From Syntrophobacterales bacterium (lineage in GTDB: Bacteria > Desulfobacterota > Desulfobaccia > Desulfobaccales > 0-14-0-80-60-11), in NCBI GenBank assembly GCA_023229795.1, contig JALNYP010000021.1, positions 1 to 59,051 on the forward strand: DNA of 59,051 nt, read 5' to 3'. Each line of letters opens with the position of its first letter. Position 1 is the first letter of the stretch. This document shows positions 49,249 through 57,751 of the stretch, piece after piece. The position numbers were made by a program, and so were the translations under genes. Below the pieces are notes generated by a model that saw only the letters and a list, made by a program, of their open reading frames with translations, did no database searches and had not been told where the DNA came from.

Positions 49249-50259
49249 TTATTTTTCAGTCTCCGAGGACGATTCCGGCTCAGCCGCGGCCACCGGGCCG
49301 CCCTTGTAGAGTCCCCGCTGCAAGACCCGGTGATAAGTGGTGAAGTCTCCCTCCCCGGTATCACTCTCTAAATGCTGGCTCATCATCTTGAGCTTGGCGT
49401 CCAAATCATCCAGGAAATTCACCAAGAAGGCCTCCCGGGTTTTGGGCAGGATGGGGGACCCGAATTCCACCGCGCCGTGATGGGACAGGATTATGTGTTC
49501 TAGTTGTAGCAGCAGGGTGGGGTCGGGGAACTCCAGGGTCTGGGCCGCGGCGCGCACCAGGTCCCAGCCCAGGACAATGTGGCCTAAAAGCTGGCCGGCC
49601 GCGGTGAGTTCCGGGGCCGTGGGATTGGCGATCTCTTTGACCTTGCCCAGGTCGTGGAGAATGGCCCCGGCCAGGACCAGGTCCGGATTCAGGTCGGGAT
49701 AAATGGTGAGCGAAGCCACGGCGTGGCGGGCTACGAACCAGGTATGCTCCAGGAGGCCGCCGACGTAAGGGTGGTGGTAGAGGCGGGCGGCGGGGCAGAC
49801 CATCAACTCCTCCCGATGGTGGCTCAGGAGGTTGAGTACGAGCTGCTGCAGGGGGGGGCGGATGCGGGTTTCGGCCAACTGCCACAACTCCTGCCACAAG
49901 ACCTCGCGGTTATAGGCGGTGGCCTGATAGAGCAGGTCCGGGTCATACTCCTTGAGGTCCCTGCCCAGGTCCCGGAGGGCCTGGACGGTATTGATGTAGC
50001 GGACATTGAGCTGGAGTTCGCCCTTGTAGGACTCCACCTGCGCCTGGACCGCCACATGATCCCCCGGGGCAAACGGCCCGGGACATTTGGCCAGGATATC
50101 GTTCCAGACCCGAGTCACGATGGTCCCGCTTTTGTCACCCAAGACCAGGGAAAGGTAGGGCTTGCCGGATTTGTCGGTGCGGGTCTCGGCCTGGCGCACG
50201 ATAAAAAATTGCTGCACCGCCACGCCTTCCCGAAGGTCGGAAATCAACTGATGAGGCAT
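49249..50259 (-). CDS. YhaM-like 3'-5' exoribonuclease (OB-fold + HD domain)
   Basis: A 336-residue protein. An N-terminal OB-fold (about 15-95) binds nucleic acid. The HD domain has HHPYVGGLLEHTW (His172) and the metal pair in AGAILHDLGKVKE (His202, Asp203), then LSHHGAVEFGSP. This order fits the YhaM/CBF1 group of exonucleases. The ATG at 50259 begins the homology; the longer frame to 50391 is in an AT-rich promoter area. Confidence 0.87.
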   Translation of the reverse strand: MPHQLISDLREGVAVQQFFIVRQAETRTDKSGKPYLSLVLGDKSGTIVTRVWNDILAKCPGPFAPGDHVAVQAQVESYKGELQLNVRYINTVQALRDLGRDLKEYDPDLLYQATAYNREVLWQELWQLAETRIRPPLQQLVLNLLSHHREELMVCPAARLYHHPYVGGLLEHTWFVARHAVASLTIYPDLNPDLVLAGAILHDLGKVKEIANPTAPELTAAGQLLGHIVLGWDLVRAAAQTLEFPDPTLLLQLEHIILSHHGAVEFGSPILPKTREAFLVNFLDDLDAKLKMMSQHLESDTGEGDFTTYHRVLQRGLYKGGPVAAAEPESSSETEK

Positions 50260-50577
50260 AATGAGGGCCTTTGAAGGTGAGATGGGGCTATGATACTGTG
50301 CGGGGCCGTGGGGGTCAAGGCGGTATCGGCGCTCGGAGTTTGAGAAAAAAAGTTTTTGGTCTTGAAGACATTTAGAAGAGATTTCGTGCATATAAATTAT
50401 TGACTTCGCACTAAAAATTATTATCTTATAAATTGTTGAAAATTTGGGTAATTGAACCGATATACCGACAAGAAGAAAAAAGGTCCTTATCTTTTTTTCT
50501 TGACATCAGTCTAATATAAGATAAACTCTCCATTTTAATCTTCACCGCTTGGGTGGAAGATCATAGGACGAAATTTT
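50260..50577. other. Divergent promoter region, AT-rich
   Basis: 318 bases between the YhaM-like gene and the sigma factor. It holds the sigma promoter at 50500-50527, and a further TTGACT with TATCTT (50400-50427, plus). Poly-purine/pyrimidine tracts near 50471-50500 could pair. No RNA gene is recognised. Confidence 0.5.
50500..50527 (+). promoter_or_regulatory. Promoter of the sigma factor gene
   Basis: TTGACA (50500-50505), 16-base spacer, TAAACT (50522-50527), about 50 bases before the ATG at 50578. Confidence 0.55.
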
Positions 50578-51873
50578 ATGGAAAAAGACTACCTTAAGAA
50601 ATTTCTCGAATTGGGCAGCGGTAATGAGGTCCTGGCTTATGACCAGTTCCATCTGCCCGAGGACGAGGGAGGGGAAGCTCTCGATTTTCGCGCTCCCTTT
50701 GACGGCCCGGCGGACGAGGAATTGGATGTCTCCGAGCACCTGGACGCCTCCGGTTACGGCCCCGTCGTAGAGGGCGTCGATGAAGACCTGGACGATACCA
50801 TCGAAACCGATGAGATCCCGGAGCATGAAGGCCTCGTAGCCGCGTATTTTAGGGAGATGCTGCGCTATTCGATCCTGTCCCCGGAAGAGGAAAGGACTCT
50901 GGGACGCATCATCAAAGAGGGTCAGGATCAAATCCTGAACCTGGTGTCCGTGGTCCACTCCGATCTGGAGGAAGTCCGTTATCTCCAGAAGAAGATCGAG
51001 CACTGGTTCCAGGCCCCGGACAAGAGCGCCCAAGGCAAGGAAAAACTTTTCAAGGTGATTCACCAGAAGCTCTTCCAGGTGCAGAAGCACCACCCGGAGG
51101 CCACCGAAGTCAGCGACTTGGCGAAAAGCATCCAGACCACCGAGGACGAGGTGAACCAGGCCCGAGACCAGATGATTAAGGCCAACCTGCGCCTGGTGGT
51201 GAGTATTGCCAAAAAGTATCTCCATCGGGGTCTGACTTTCTCGGACCTGATCCAGGAAGGCAACCTGGGCTTGATGAAAGCGGTGACCCGCTATGATTAC
51301 ACTACCGGTTACCGGCTGAGCACCTTCGCTTCCTGGTGGATCCGGCAGACCATCACCCGGGCCATTTATGACAAGACCCGCACGATTCGGATTCCGGTGC
51401 ATCTCCAGGAGATCCGCAACCGCTGCTACCGGGCTTTTTATGATCTGCTCAAGGAATTGGGCCGGGAACCCGCCCTGAAGGAGATCGCCGAGCGTTCCGG
51501 TGTGGCCGAAGAAAAGATCCTCCTGGTCACCAACCTGGCGGATGAACTCATTTCCCTGGAGACCCCGGTGGGAGACGAAGGGGATCGTTTGGGCGACTTT
51601 ATCCGCAATGACAAAGCCGTATCTCCCTACGAGGCCATTCTCGAATCCCAGTTGGGCGAAAAGACCGACTCCATCCTGACCACCCTCACCGCGCGGGAAG
51701 AGAAGATCATGAAGATGCGGTTTGGGATCGGCGAGGAAGTGGAGCACACCCTGGAAGAAATCGGCCGGGCGTTCAAGGTTTCCCGGGAGCGCATCCGGCA
51801 GATCGAGAAAAAGGCTCTCAAGCGCTTGAAGCATCCCACGCGCAAAGCGGCGCTGGAAGATTTTCTGGAATAG
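50578..51873 (+). CDS. RNA polymerase sigma factor, RpoD/RpoS group
   Basis: A 431-residue sigma-70 factor. An acidic N-terminal stretch (about 20-75) replaces a canonical region 1.1. Region 1.2 is around LVAAYFREMLRYSILSPEEE, and a short non-conserved insert runs to about 195. Region 2 has IKANLRLVVSIAKKYLHRGL and STFASWWIRQTITRAI, and the KTRTIRIPVH motif follows. Region 3 and region 4 (FKVSRERIRQIEKKALKRL) end the protein. It is smaller than a typical proteobacterial RpoD, so may be a group 2 (RpoS-like) factor, but primary status cannot be excluded. A DksA-like gene follows by 46 bases. Confidence 0.93.
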   Translation: MEKDYLKKFLELGSGNEVLAYDQFHLPEDEGGEALDFRAPFDGPADEELDVSEHLDASGYGPVVEGVDEDLDDTIETDEIPEHEGLVAAYFREMLRYSILSPEEERTLGRIIKEGQDQILNLVSVVHSDLEEVRYLQKKIEHWFQAPDKSAQGKEKLFKVIHQKLFQVQKHHPEATEVSDLAKSIQTTEDEVNQARDQMIKANLRLVVSIAKKYLHRGLTFSDLIQEGNLGLMKAVTRYDYTTGYRLSTFASWWIRQTITRAIYDKTRTIRIPVHLQEIRNRCYRAFYDLLKELGREPALKEIAERSGVAEEKILLVTNLADELISLETPVGDEGDRLGDFIRNDKAVSPYEAILESQLGEKTDSILTTLTAREEKIMKMRFGIGEEVEHTLEEIGRAFKVSRERIRQIEKKALKRLKHPTRKAALEDFLE

Positions 51874-51919
51874 GTCGGGCCCCAACGGCCCCGGCCTCGA
51901 GCCTGGGAGGGAGTAAACG

Positions 51920-52306
51920 ATGGCAGGACTGAGCCCTGAGAGACTGGACGAAGTTAAAGAGCGCTTGTTAGACCGGAAACGGCGCCTCTGGCAGGAGGTC
52001 AAGCAACAGCTCAGAAGCAATATCGGCGACGGTTATCAAGAAATGCTGGCCGCGGCTCGGGATGAAGAGGACCAGGCCACCGTCAGTTTGATGGCTGAGA
52101 CCAATCTCACTCTTTTGGGACCGAAACGGCAGGAGTTGGAGGCCATCGAGGAGGCCTTAAACCGCCTGGAAAACGGTAACTACGGGTTCTGCGAGGTCTG
52201 CGGCCAGCCCATCGAGCCGCGCCGCCTGGAGATTATGCCCGAGGCGCCTCTCTGCCGGAATTGCATGTCCCACCGGGAAAAGCTCGCCAAGGCTACGTCC
52301 CGCTAA
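51920..52306 (+). CDS. DksA/TraR family zinc-finger protein
   Basis: A 128-residue protein. An N-terminal coiled coil (about 5-85) carries a DEEDQATV segment (48-55), similar to the acidic tip that enters the polymerase secondary channel. The C4 zinc finger has C91, C94, C112 and C115 in CEVCGQPI and CRNCMSHREK. It probably modulates RNA polymerase. A GGGAGGG site precedes ATG. It is co-transcribed with the sigma gene and ends at a strong terminator. Confidence 0.92.
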   Translation: MAGLSPERLDEVKERLLDRKRRLWQEVKQQLRSNIGDGYQEMLAAARDEEDQATVSLMAETNLTLLGPKRQELEAIEEALNRLENGNYGFCEVCGQPIEPRRLEIMPEAPLCRNCMSHREKLAKATSR

Positions 52307-52332
52307 ACCCTTAACCGACTGTCTATGCTGCA

Positions 52333-52363
52333 GCGGGGGATTTCATCCCCCGCTTTTTTTTTT
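52333..52363 (+). terminator. Strong terminator after the DksA-like gene
   Basis: GCGGGGGAT/ATCCCCCGC nine-pair stem with a three-base loop followed by ten T. Confidence 0.95.
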
Positions 52364-52459
52364 GGCGCGGGTCGGCTCAGAGGCAAGATAAGTTATTCCG
52401 AATTGAGCCAAGTCCTTGTATGCTGGGCGCAGGACAATTACTTTTGAGAGGACCTCGCC

Positions 52460-52849
52460 ATGGTGGGCTCCAGCATCGGATATGAAAGCTTCGATCTATC
52501 AATCAAATGGGTCGCCGTGGGCATCGAATCCATTGCCATCGGGATCATCGTGGCCGGCGCGCTAGCCACCATCATCATCTTTGTGGTGCGAGCCGTCAAA
52601 GAGGGGGCCTTCGACGAGAGTTACCGGAGATTCCGCAGCGATTTCGGCAAGGCCATCCTCTTGGGGCTGGAATTTCTCATTGCCTCCGATATCGTGGGCA
52701 CGGTGGCCATAGGCCCGACCTTCACGGATCTGGGAGTCTTGGCGCTGTTGGTGGTCATTCGGACCTTTCTGAGCTTTACCCTGGAACTGGAGATCAGCGG
52801 CCGCTGGCCCTGGGAAAAAACCGGGGCGGGCCGCGAGTCCAAACCATAG
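52460..52849 (+). CDS. DUF1622 family membrane protein
   Basis: A 129-residue protein with three hydrophobic helices (about 16-43, 66-86, 92-112). FRSDFGKAILLGLEFLIASDI is the family pattern, seen here split as FGKAILLGLEFL and IASDIVGTV. It ends basic. Function unknown; these proteins are inner-membrane. A GAGAGGACC site precedes the ATG. Confidence 0.88.
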   Translation: MVGSSIGYESFDLSIKWVAVGIESIAIGIIVAGALATIIIFVVRAVKEGAFDESYRRFRSDFGKAILLGLEFLIASDIVGTVAIGPTFTDLGVLALLVVIRTFLSFTLELEISGRWPWEKTGAGRESKP

Positions 52850-52904
52850 AGTTCGAGAGAGCTTTTTCTGTTTATGGCGCCTGATTACGAGGACTTATGA
52901 CCCC

Positions 52905-53040
52905 GGCCTGGCCATTCTGATCGTCGATGACGAGCCCAACATTCGCAAAACCCTGTCGATAGCTGGAGGTCGAGGGTCAGCGCGTGGTGGCCGTGAGCAC
53001 TGTAAAGGACGCCCTGGCCGAAGCCTCGCAGAGGCATTGT
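52905..53040 (+). pseudogene. Response regulator remnant (NtrC/AlgB-like receiver)
   Basis: Two frames give the start of a receiver domain: GLAILIVDDEPNIRKTLSI (52905-52961) and, after a frame change, LEVEGQRVVAVSTVKDALAEA to about 53028. The acidic pocket (DDE) is clear, but homology stops after about 45 codons, before the phospho-Asp strand. The rest of the gene is absent, and low-complexity sequence follows. Confidence 0.75.
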
Positions 53041-53148
53041 CAACCTAATGGGCAAGGGAGGGGCAAGAGCAGAAGCGGGCGCCCCCCCTCCCTTTATTCG
53101 CCGGTCAGTTTTTCCGGCCAAACCTCCGATCCCTGGTACTTTAGCAGC

Positions 53149-53946
53149 CTAGATTGCCCCTTCCGAAGATTGGCCTTGCGGCAGAGGGGTGCTCCCGGAA
53201 GCATCGGGCTGGCGAAAACTGGGCTGAGCGCCGGTCTGACCCCCGGGAGAAGTGGGATTATGGGAATAGCTTGACGACCTGGAACCCCTATCGGGAGATT
53301 GAGAACGTATCGGATAGCTGGCACGATTATAAGAACCAGGATTATTTAACTGACCGCCATCGGCCGGCTGTTGCCACTGATGCTGGTCAGCATTCCGCCC
53401 ATAGTCATTCCGCTGCCGGTCCCACTGGCGCTGGTGACCATTCCAGCCCACATTCCGGTGCTGGTCCCACCGGCGATCATTCCGCCCATAGGCATTCCGG
53501 TGGTCCCACTGGCGCTGTTGACCATTCCAGCCGTAGCCATTACCGCGGGGTTGCTGCCACTGGCGGTTTTGGCCATTCCAACCATAGGCCTGGCCCCGCG
53601 GTTGCTGCCACTGATGCGGACCATTTCCGCCGTTAGCAAAGGCGTTCGGCTGGGGCCGGTTAAAAGCCTGGCGATTCATTTGCGGGGCAAACCCCCTCGC
53701 CTGAGGTGCATTGAAAGCCTGGCGATTCATCTGGGGCGCAACCCCCCGCGCCTGAGGCGCAGAGAAAGTCTGACGATTCATCTGCGGGGCAAAACCCCGG
53801 GCTTGGGGGGCAGAGAAGGCCTGCCGATTCATCTGCGGCGCCGCGCCGCGATGAGGTCCGGCCTGGGCGCTCAGGGGGCTCAGCGCCATAAACAGACCCA
53901 TCGTGCCCATCGTGACAATAACGCTCCACCATCTTTCCGGTCTCAT
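53149..53946 (-). CDS. Exported low-complexity repeat protein
   Basis: A 265-residue protein. The signal peptide (1-28) ends SPLSAQA. Next, four tandem 17-residue repeats of the type APQMNRQAFSAPQARGF (about 35-100). Then about six degenerate repeats rich in Gln, Trp, Asn and Gly (QWQQPRGNGYGWNGQ type) to about 210, and a Ser/Pro/Gln-rich tail. No Cys, no fold recognised; likely disordered, in the periplasm or outside. An AGGAGGATAATAAA site precedes the ATG. The signal peptide resembles that of the next gene upstream, which suggests a small family. Confidence 0.75.
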   Translation of the reverse strand: MRPERWWSVIVTMGTMGLFMALSPLSAQAGPHRGAAPQMNRQAFSAPQARGFAPQMNRQTFSAPQARGVAPQMNRQAFNAPQARGFAPQMNRQAFNRPQPNAFANGGNGPHQWQQPRGQAYGWNGQNRQWQQPRGNGYGWNGQQRQWDHRNAYGRNDRRWDQHRNVGWNGHQRQWDRQRNDYGRNADQHQWQQPADGGQLNNPGSYNRASYPIRSQSPDRGSRSSSYSHNPTSPGGQTGAQPSFRQPDASGSTPLPQGQSSEGAI

Positions 53947-54038
53947 TTTATTATCCTCCTTGAAAAATTCTGCACGTCGGATTTATTGCTAATTCAACAG
54001 GCCGCCCGCGTGCAAAGGTTATTGGTTTTACCGAATCT

Positions 54039-54380
54039 TTAAAAGTTATACTGTAAGTTGCCGGAAAACCCTGGAGTCGCGGGCTGGGAGTAATAGGGTT
54101 GGGGTTGCGCGTAGGGAATTCCAATGATAGGAGCAACGGGTGCGACATAGGCAACCGGCGGTCCTCCGTAACCCCGCTCTATATAGTGGGGATTGTGTGG
54201 CCCTCTGCCGCAGCCTCGGAAATGCTTATAGTGGCGGTCAAAGCCACGATGCCTGGGGCCATCCCACCCATAGACATCTCCATAGCGGTGGTGACGTGGT
54301 CCGGCCTGGGCGCCCAAGGGGTTAAGGGCCAGGATAAGGCCCATCGCCAGGATAACGCTCAACCATCTTTTCAGGTTCAT
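54039..54380 (-). CDS. Small exported Gly/His/Pro-rich protein
   Basis: A 113-residue protein. Signal peptide MNLKRWLSVILAMGLILALN with LGAQA cleavage site, closely similar to the leader of the repeat protein at 53149-53946. The mature part is His/Arg/Gly-rich (HRYGDVYGWDGPRHRGFDRH), then Pro/Tyr-rich (PYAQPQPYYSQPATPG). Such composition is common in cell-envelope proteins of Desulfobacterota. A GGAGGG site precedes the ATG. Function unknown; metal binding by His is possible. Confidence 0.7.
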   Translation of the reverse strand: MNLKRWLSVILAMGLILALNPLGAQAGPRHHRYGDVYGWDGPRHRGFDRHYKHFRGCGRGPHNPHYIERGYGGPPVAYVAPVAPIIGIPYAQPQPYYSQPATPGFSGNLQYNF

Positions 54381-54823
54381 TCGCTTGCCCTCCAGAAAAG
54401 AATATACAAATGGGATTTGCTTATTTAGAAAATGGTCGGAGAGAAAGCGTTAAGGGAGCTATTTGTTCGAGGGAAAGGAATTACGGCTCATTTTCTAAGA
54501 TTGCCAAGACCGAAATTTAATATAATTCTTAATAGTTAAGACTTGAACCCAGAGAAAAGTATCCTGCTCAATACTCTTCTATGATCATTGTGAGTATATA
54601 GAAATGGTCGTTTCGTGCATATGACCCATGGGTCCGCTCTCGGGAGCAGGCATCCTGTTTGAAACCAACTTCTTCAACTATTACGAAACAATTAACCAGG
54701 ACTCTTAGGGCGGGGAAAATTTCAGGTATGATGCGGATAGCAGGTATACTGATCTATAGCTTTGAAGAGAAGATCGCCTATTAAAATTATGGCGGGTACC
54801 TTTAAGGAAAATTGGATCAAAGT
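54381..54823. other. 443-base spacer
   Basis: AT-rich, between the small exported protein and kdpE. On the minus strand TTCAAG and TATATT 17 bases apart (about 54519-54547) could be a weak promoter for the exported protein. No gene, repeat or RNA recognised. Confidence 0.45.
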
Positions 54824-55525
54824 TTATTCCTTATACCTTAGGCGATACCCGACCCCGGGTTCGGTGCTCAGATAGACCGGGCGAGCCGGGTCGGCTTCCA
54901 ATTTATGGCGCAGATGGTGGATGTAGTTCCGTAAATAGTGCGCCTGCTCATCGCTGCCGTGACCCCAGACCTCCTTCAGCAACTGCCTCTGGGTGGTGAC
55001 CTTGCCGCTGTGGCGCACCAGGACGGCCAGGAGCTTGAATTCGATGGGAGTGAGATGGATTTCCTGGCCGGCCACCCACACCATTCTCCGGGCCAGATCA
55101 ACCTTGAGGTCGCCGGTTTGGAAAACCGGTCCTTCCTTGCCGATCCGGGAGCGGGTGAGATGGCGGATGGCGACGCGCATCCGGGCGGAGAGTTCTTCCA
55201 CGCTGAAGGGTTTGGCCAGATAATCATCGGCGCCGGCGTCCAGGCCGTCAACTTTCTCGGTGTCTTTGCCCCGGGCCGAGATCACGATAATGGGGGTATG
55301 GGACCATGCGCGGATGCGGCGGATGACTTCCAGGCCGTCGATATCGGGTAGCCCTAAATCCAACAGGATAATGTCGGGATTATGTGAGGCCGCCATGGCA
55401 ATGGCCTGGGTGCCGGTGGTGGCCTCCACCAGCTTGAACCTCTGGGCTCCCAAGGCCGCTTTCAGGAACCGGCGAATGGGCGCCTCATCTTCGACTACCA
55501 GCACCAGCCAATCGGTATCGGACAC
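54824..55525 (-). CDS. kdpE: KdpE-like response regulator
   Basis: A 233-residue OmpR-family regulator. The receiver (about 6-120) has acidic residues in VVEDEAPIRRFL, phospho-Asp in DIILLDLGLPDIDG and Lys in YLAKPFSVEEL. The winged helix (about 140-230) has LTPIEFKLLAVLVRHSGKV. The sequence resembles KdpE, which turns on kdpFABC at low potassium. It lies 12 bases after the kdpD-like gene. No kdpFABC genes are in the window. Confidence 0.9.
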   Translation of the reverse strand: MSDTDWLVLVVEDEAPIRRFLKAALGAQRFKLVEATTGTQAIAMAASHNPDIILLDLGLPDIDGLEVIRRIRAWSHTPIIVISARGKDTEKVDGLDAGADDYLAKPFSVEELSARMRVAIRHLTRSRIGKEGPVFQTGDLKVDLARRMVWVAGQEIHLTPIEFKLLAVLVRHSGKVTTQRQLLKEVWGHGSDEQAHYLRNYIHHLRHKLEADPARPVYLSTEPGVGYRLRYKE

Positions 55526-55537
55526 GGCTTTGCCTTC

Positions 55538-57502
55538 CTAAGGTTGGTTGTCCTGATCGCTTAAAGGCAAGGTGAAGCGCACGGCTGCTCCGCCGCCGCT
55601 GCGGTTTTCCGCCCAGATCCGCCCGCCGTGGGCGGCCACGATGGCCCGGCAGATGGACAGGCCCAGGCCGTAACCCTTCTGGCTCAAGGGCTTGGCGCCG
55701 CGATCAAACATCTCGAAAATCCTCTCCAGATCTTCCGGCGGAAACCCGGGGCCCTGGTCGGCCACTTCCACTTCAATCTCGTTATCCCGGCGCACCGCGG
55801 TAATGGCCAGGGCCGACCCCCGCGGGGTGTATTTCAGGGCGTTTTCCAGCAAATTAATAAAAATGTGCTCGGCCAAAGCCGAATCCAGCGGGACCATGGG
55901 GAGGTCGGCAGGCAGCAAAGTCGTTAAAGGCCGGTCCGCCAGCTTTTTCTCCAGGCGGTTGAGGGCCGCGCCGACGACTTCTTCCAAAGGCTGCAGCTCC
56001 TTATGCAGCTTGAGAGAGCCGGACTCCAGCATGGCAATGTCCAGGAGGTTGTTGACCAGGCGGCTTAGCCTTTCCGCCTCATCATAGATATTGGCCAGCA
56101 TTTCCTGCGCCTGCGGGGCCTCAAGTTGGCGCTGCAAATCCATCAGGCTGCTCGCCGACCCCATGATGGCCGCCAGGGGCGTTTGAAAATCATGGGTGAC
56201 CGAGCCGAGCAGGGAGGCGCGCAAACGCTCGGTTTCCGCGGCCACCTGCGCTTCCAGCGCGGCCTTTTGTAGGCGCTCCACCCCCAGGGCCAGGGCGACT
56301 TGCTTGGCCAATGATTCGAGGAAGCGAAGGCGCAATTGCTCCGGCAATAGCCATTGTACCGATTCAGGATCCTTGGGCCGCAAGGCCAGGACTCCCAAGG
56401 TGGCGCCCGCGGCTTGCAGGGGCACATAGAGAATCGGAGAGGTCGGGGAGTTTTGCGTCCCCCAGCCCGCCATCTCCCCGGACTCGAAAGTCTGTTGAGC
56501 CACTCCTAATTCTTTAATGAAATCCTGATGAAACACCGAAGCCATCTCCCCGGCCGCCCCGTGCAGGCGCCCTTTGTCATCCGGCAGCAGCGCCACCACC
56601 TCACACCCTAAAATCTCCGAGAGGTGCTGCACCGCCACCTGTAATATCTGTTCCACGCCCCGGGTGCCGGCGAGTTCCTGGCTCAGGGCCTGCATGGCGG
56701 CCGTCTGGCGCTCCTGCAAACGGGCCGCCTCCGCCTGCCGCCGAATTACCGAGGCCAGTTGGCTGATCACCAGGGCTACTAAAAACATCACTCCGAACGT
56801 CAGGATATAATGGTTTTCTTCTACCGCGAAGGTAAAGCGAGGCGGGACAAAACAGAAATCAAAGCCTAAAACGCTGAGGAGAGAAACCAGGATACCCGGT
56901 CCCCGGCCGCAATAAATGGCCGTAACCATCACCCCCACCATGTAAACCATGATGAGGTTGCTGAGATTGAAGTACGGGAACATTAAAAAGGAGAGGCCGG
57001 TGGCCAGGATAAAAAAGATAACGCCCATTTCATAGTCGGGCAGATGGATGCCTTTCGGCTGCACCAGCACGGGCGCCTCTTTGGGTTCACCCGGCTTGCC
57101 GCTCAGGACATGGACATCGATGTCGCCGCTTTCTCGCACCAATTCCTCCAGCGGACTCCCGGAGAGGAGATCTCTCCAACGGGGGCGAGTGGGTTTGCCG
57201 GCCACAATCCTGGTGATATGCCGGCGGCGGGCGAAGTTGATAATTTCTTCGCCGATGCGGCGGCCTCTCAAGGTGATGGCGGCCGCGCCCAGTTGCTCGG
57301 CCAGCCGCAGATTATAGACGGCGCGGTTGCGCTCCGCCTCCGGCAATCGCAGCATCCTGGGGTTTTCGACATATACGGCAAACCATTCAGCCCGCAACTC
57401 GGCGGCCATTGCTTGGGCGGCTCTGATCAGATCGGCGCAGGCGGGGCTGGGGCCGACGCAGACGAGGAGCCGTTCTTTTGCGGGTATTGAGGTGTCCGGC
57501 AT
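55538..57502 (-). CDS. kdpD: KdpD-like sensor kinase without the N-terminal KdpD domain
   Basis: A 654-residue histidine kinase. It begins with a Usp-like domain (about 10-140), then about four membrane helices (DUF4118 type, about 165-270) and a GAF domain (about 290-420). The HisKA phosphoacceptor is in SVTHDFQTPLAAI (near 436), and HATPase has NLLENALKYTP and GYGLGLSICRAIVAAHGG. Classical KdpD is about 900 residues with an additional N-terminal domain (Pfam KdpD) bearing ATP-binding motifs; this is missing here. MPDTSIPAKERLLVCV is a plausible clean start, so the short form looks native. Confidence 0.88.
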   Translation of the reverse strand: MPDTSIPAKERLLVCVGPSPACADLIRAAQAMAAELRAEWFAVYVENPRMLRLPEAERNRAVYNLRLAEQLGAAAITLRGRRIGEEIINFARRRHITRIVAGKPTRPRWRDLLSGSPLEELVRESGDIDVHVLSGKPGEPKEAPVLVQPKGIHLPDYEMGVIFFILATGLSFLMFPYFNLSNLIMVYMVGVMVTAIYCGRGPGILVSLLSVLGFDFCFVPPRFTFAVEENHYILTFGVMFLVALVISQLASVIRRQAEAARLQERQTAAMQALSQELAGTRGVEQILQVAVQHLSEILGCEVVALLPDDKGRLHGAAGEMASVFHQDFIKELGVAQQTFESGEMAGWGTQNSPTSPILYVPLQAAGATLGVLALRPKDPESVQWLLPEQLRLRFLESLAKQVALALGVERLQKAALEAQVAAETERLRASLLGSVTHDFQTPLAAIMGSASSLMDLQRQLEAPQAQEMLANIYDEAERLSRLVNNLLDIAMLESGSLKLHKELQPLEEVVGAALNRLEKKLADRPLTTLLPADLPMVPLDSALAEHIFINLLENALKYTPRGSALAITAVRRDNEIEVEVADQGPGFPPEDLERIFEMFDRGAKPLSQKGYGLGLSICRAIVAAHGGRIWAENRSGGGAAVRFTLPLSDQDNQP

Positions 57503-57721
57503 GATTACCCTCCCTCATCAGGCGCCGATGAACGCCTTTGGGAATAAGGTAAGTCATCCGATGTCAAAAGTTTGTAAAATTGGGGCAATCTGCCGTAAAA
57601 ATTTCGTAAAAAATCAGAGATGCTTTGGGGTGGCCGGCGATTACGCGGGATACTGAGGAACGTCAGGAAGAGTAGCCCAGGCCCCCGGCCTGTGGAAGGC
57701 CGTAAGATTGCGCCGTTTCTT

Positions 57722-57745
57722 CACAGGCCGGAGGCCTGTGCCACT
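57722..57745. repeat. Palindromic intergenic repeat, family 3
   Basis: CACAGGCCGGAGGCCTGTG followed by CCACT. It overlaps the noncoding 249-base gap between kdpD and the methyltransferase. Confidence 0.65.
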
Positions 57746-57751
57746 GAGAAA

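Noticed and set aside
53640..53860. Short regular repeats as a CRISPR array
   Set aside because: The 51-base repeats are contiguous and encode in-frame 17-residue units behind a signal peptide; there are no unique spacers.
54719..54766. Plus-strand TATACT near 54744 as a promoter
   Set aside because: No plus-strand gene follows and no -35 box stands at the right distance.
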